DNA from: Lawsonibacter faecis
GTDB lineage: Bacteria; Bacillota; Clostridia; Oscillospirales; Oscillospiraceae
Assembly: GCF_014287675.1 (NCBI RefSeq)
Contig: NZ_JACOPQ010000004.1
Coordinates: 186,001-250,000, forward strand
Direction: 5' to 3'
DNA length: 64,000 bases
The position numbers were made by a program, and so were the translations under genes. Every line of letters starts with the position of its first letter. Position 1 is the stretch's first letter. The notes beneath the pieces were generated by a model. It ran no database searches and was not told the origin of the DNA. It was given only the letters and a program-made list of their open reading frames with translations. Positions 63,234-64,000 of this stretch are shown here, one piece after another.

Positions 63234-63261
63234 TGTATCTTCCCGCCCGCTTTGATATAAT
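63234..63261 (+). promoter_or_regulatory. promoter of recJ
   Basis: TTGTAT, 16 bp, TATAAT. Confidence 0.65.
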
Positions 63262-63298
63262 TAAGAGTAATTTTGTAATCGAATTCGGGGGCAAGCCC

Positions 63299-64000
63299 AT
63301 GAAATACAGACAATGGAATCTGCGCCCCGCCCACCCGGCGGCCCGGGCGGCCATGGAGGCCGTGGGAGTTCCGCCGCTGCCCGCGGCCGTTCTCTGCGCC
63401 CGCGGGCTGGACACGGTGGAGAAGGCCAGGGACTTCCTGGCCTCGGACGAGGGGCTTTTAAACGACCCGCTTCTTCTGCGGGATATGGAAGCCGCCGTGG
63501 CGCGCATCCGGGCCGCCATAGACGGCGGAGAGCACATCGCGGTCTATGGCGATTACGATGTGGACGGCATCACCTCCACCTGCCTGCTGACCGACTACCT
63601 CCGCTCCCTGGGGGCGGCCGTCACCCCCTACATCCCCGACCGGATGGAGGAGGGTTACGGCCTGGGCGCCGCCGCTGTGGAGAGTCTCCACGCCCAGGGT
63701 GTGAAGCTCATCATCACCGTGGACTGCGGCATCACCGCCGTGGAAGAGGCCGACCTGGCCGCCTTTTTGGGGGTGGACCTCATCATCACCGACCACCACG
63801 AGTGTAAATCCTCCCTCCCTGCCGCCGTTGCGGTGGTGGACCCCCACCGCCCGGACTGCCCCTACCCCTTCAAGTGTCTGGCCGGGGTGGGGGTGGCCCT
63901 CAAGCTGGCGCTGGCCATCGCCGGTCCAGCCGCCCAGAGCGCCCTGCTGCGCAAGTACGCCGACCTGGCCGCCGTGGGCACCGTGGCCGACGTGATGAGC
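63299..64000 (+). CDS. recJ: single-stranded-DNA-specific exonuclease RecJ, 3' end outside window
   Basis: 234 codons are visible and the frame is open at the right edge. DHH-family motifs: HIAVYGDYDVDGITSTCLL (motif I), IITVDCGITAVEEA, ITDHHECKSSLPAA (DHH), VVDPHRPDCPYPF, and ALAAVGTVADVM-type (here LAAVGTVADVMS). 5'-3' exonuclease of recombination and repair. The ATG is at 63299. Confidence 0.95.
   Translation, partial: MKYRQWNLRPAHPAARAAMEAVGVPPLPAAVLCARGLDTVEKARDFLASDEGLLNDPLLLRDMEAAVARIRAAIDGGEHIAVYGDYDVDGITSTCLLTDYLRSLGAAVTPYIPDRMEEGYGLGAAAVESLHAQGVKLIITVDCGITAVEEADLAAFLGVDLIITDHHECKSSLPAAVAVVDPHRPDCPYPFKCLAGVGVALKLALAIAGPAAQSALLRKYADLAAVGTVADVMS

Overview
The window is about 64 kb of a GC-rich (roughly 60-65% by eye) Gram-positive genome. 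Oscillospiraceae-like gut Clostridia (the Flavonifractor / Lawsonibacter / Pseudoflavonifractor type) fit best. This is inferred from the LPQTG-anchored surface protein, DUF3793 beside flavodoxin, FeoA-FeoA-FeoB, a YtvI-type sporulation protein, a GdpP-bL9-DnaB block and a TilS-Hpt-FtsH block. No rRNA is present, so the assignment is not proven. Many shadow ORFs exist because the DNA is GC-rich; I list only genes supported by protein family, ribosome binding site and context.

Layout. 1-5.4 kb: the C-terminal part of a cell-wall surface protein, typA, tRNA-Arg(CCT) and a decayed prfH. 5.4-10 kb: an iron module (flavodoxin and DUF3793 leftwards; feoA, feoA, feoB and a Cys-rich small membrane protein rightwards) with repeated GGTTAG-N6-CTAACC operators. 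10-14.2 kb: DUF454, two CydDC-like ABC half-transporters and a YgbA-like protein in one overlapping operon. 14.2-20 kb: a tyrosine phosphatase, a radical-SAM remnant, a secreted DUF4358-like protein, a YbaK deacylase, an M42 peptidase and ilvE, separated by repeat-rich spacers. 20-29.2 kb: gdpP, rplI, dnaB, tilS, hpt and ftsH. 29.5-35 kb: an MFS transporter, a TatD-linked radical SAM protein, tatD, a membrane protein and a fluoride riboswitch with a CLC antiporter. 35.6-49 kb: metG, an ABC-F ATPase, DUF1622, rlmA, a three-gene lipid-linked glycosylation operon, a DEAD-box helicase, ytvI and an HtrA protease. 49.2-55.2 kb: gnd-zwf, then lexA and a small run with ogt and exoA. 55.7-64 kb: a HEXXH lipoprotein, a P-type-ATPase-like protein without the phosphorylation motif, rlmB, a second ftsH and the start of recJ.

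The most unusual content is between the genes. There are two tandem arrays, both with a 109-bp period. A hairpin repeat family follows ygbA and both ftsH genes. A second family of structured elements shows paired-base changes in its stems. At two sites the 3' end of a gene (M42 peptidase, gdpP) has been duplicated next to such an element; the second gdpP tail differs from the first only at synonymous positions. Other strong points are the fluoride riboswitch, the metalloregulator boxes, a perfect palindrome on the gnd-zwf promoter and the pseudo P-type ATPase.
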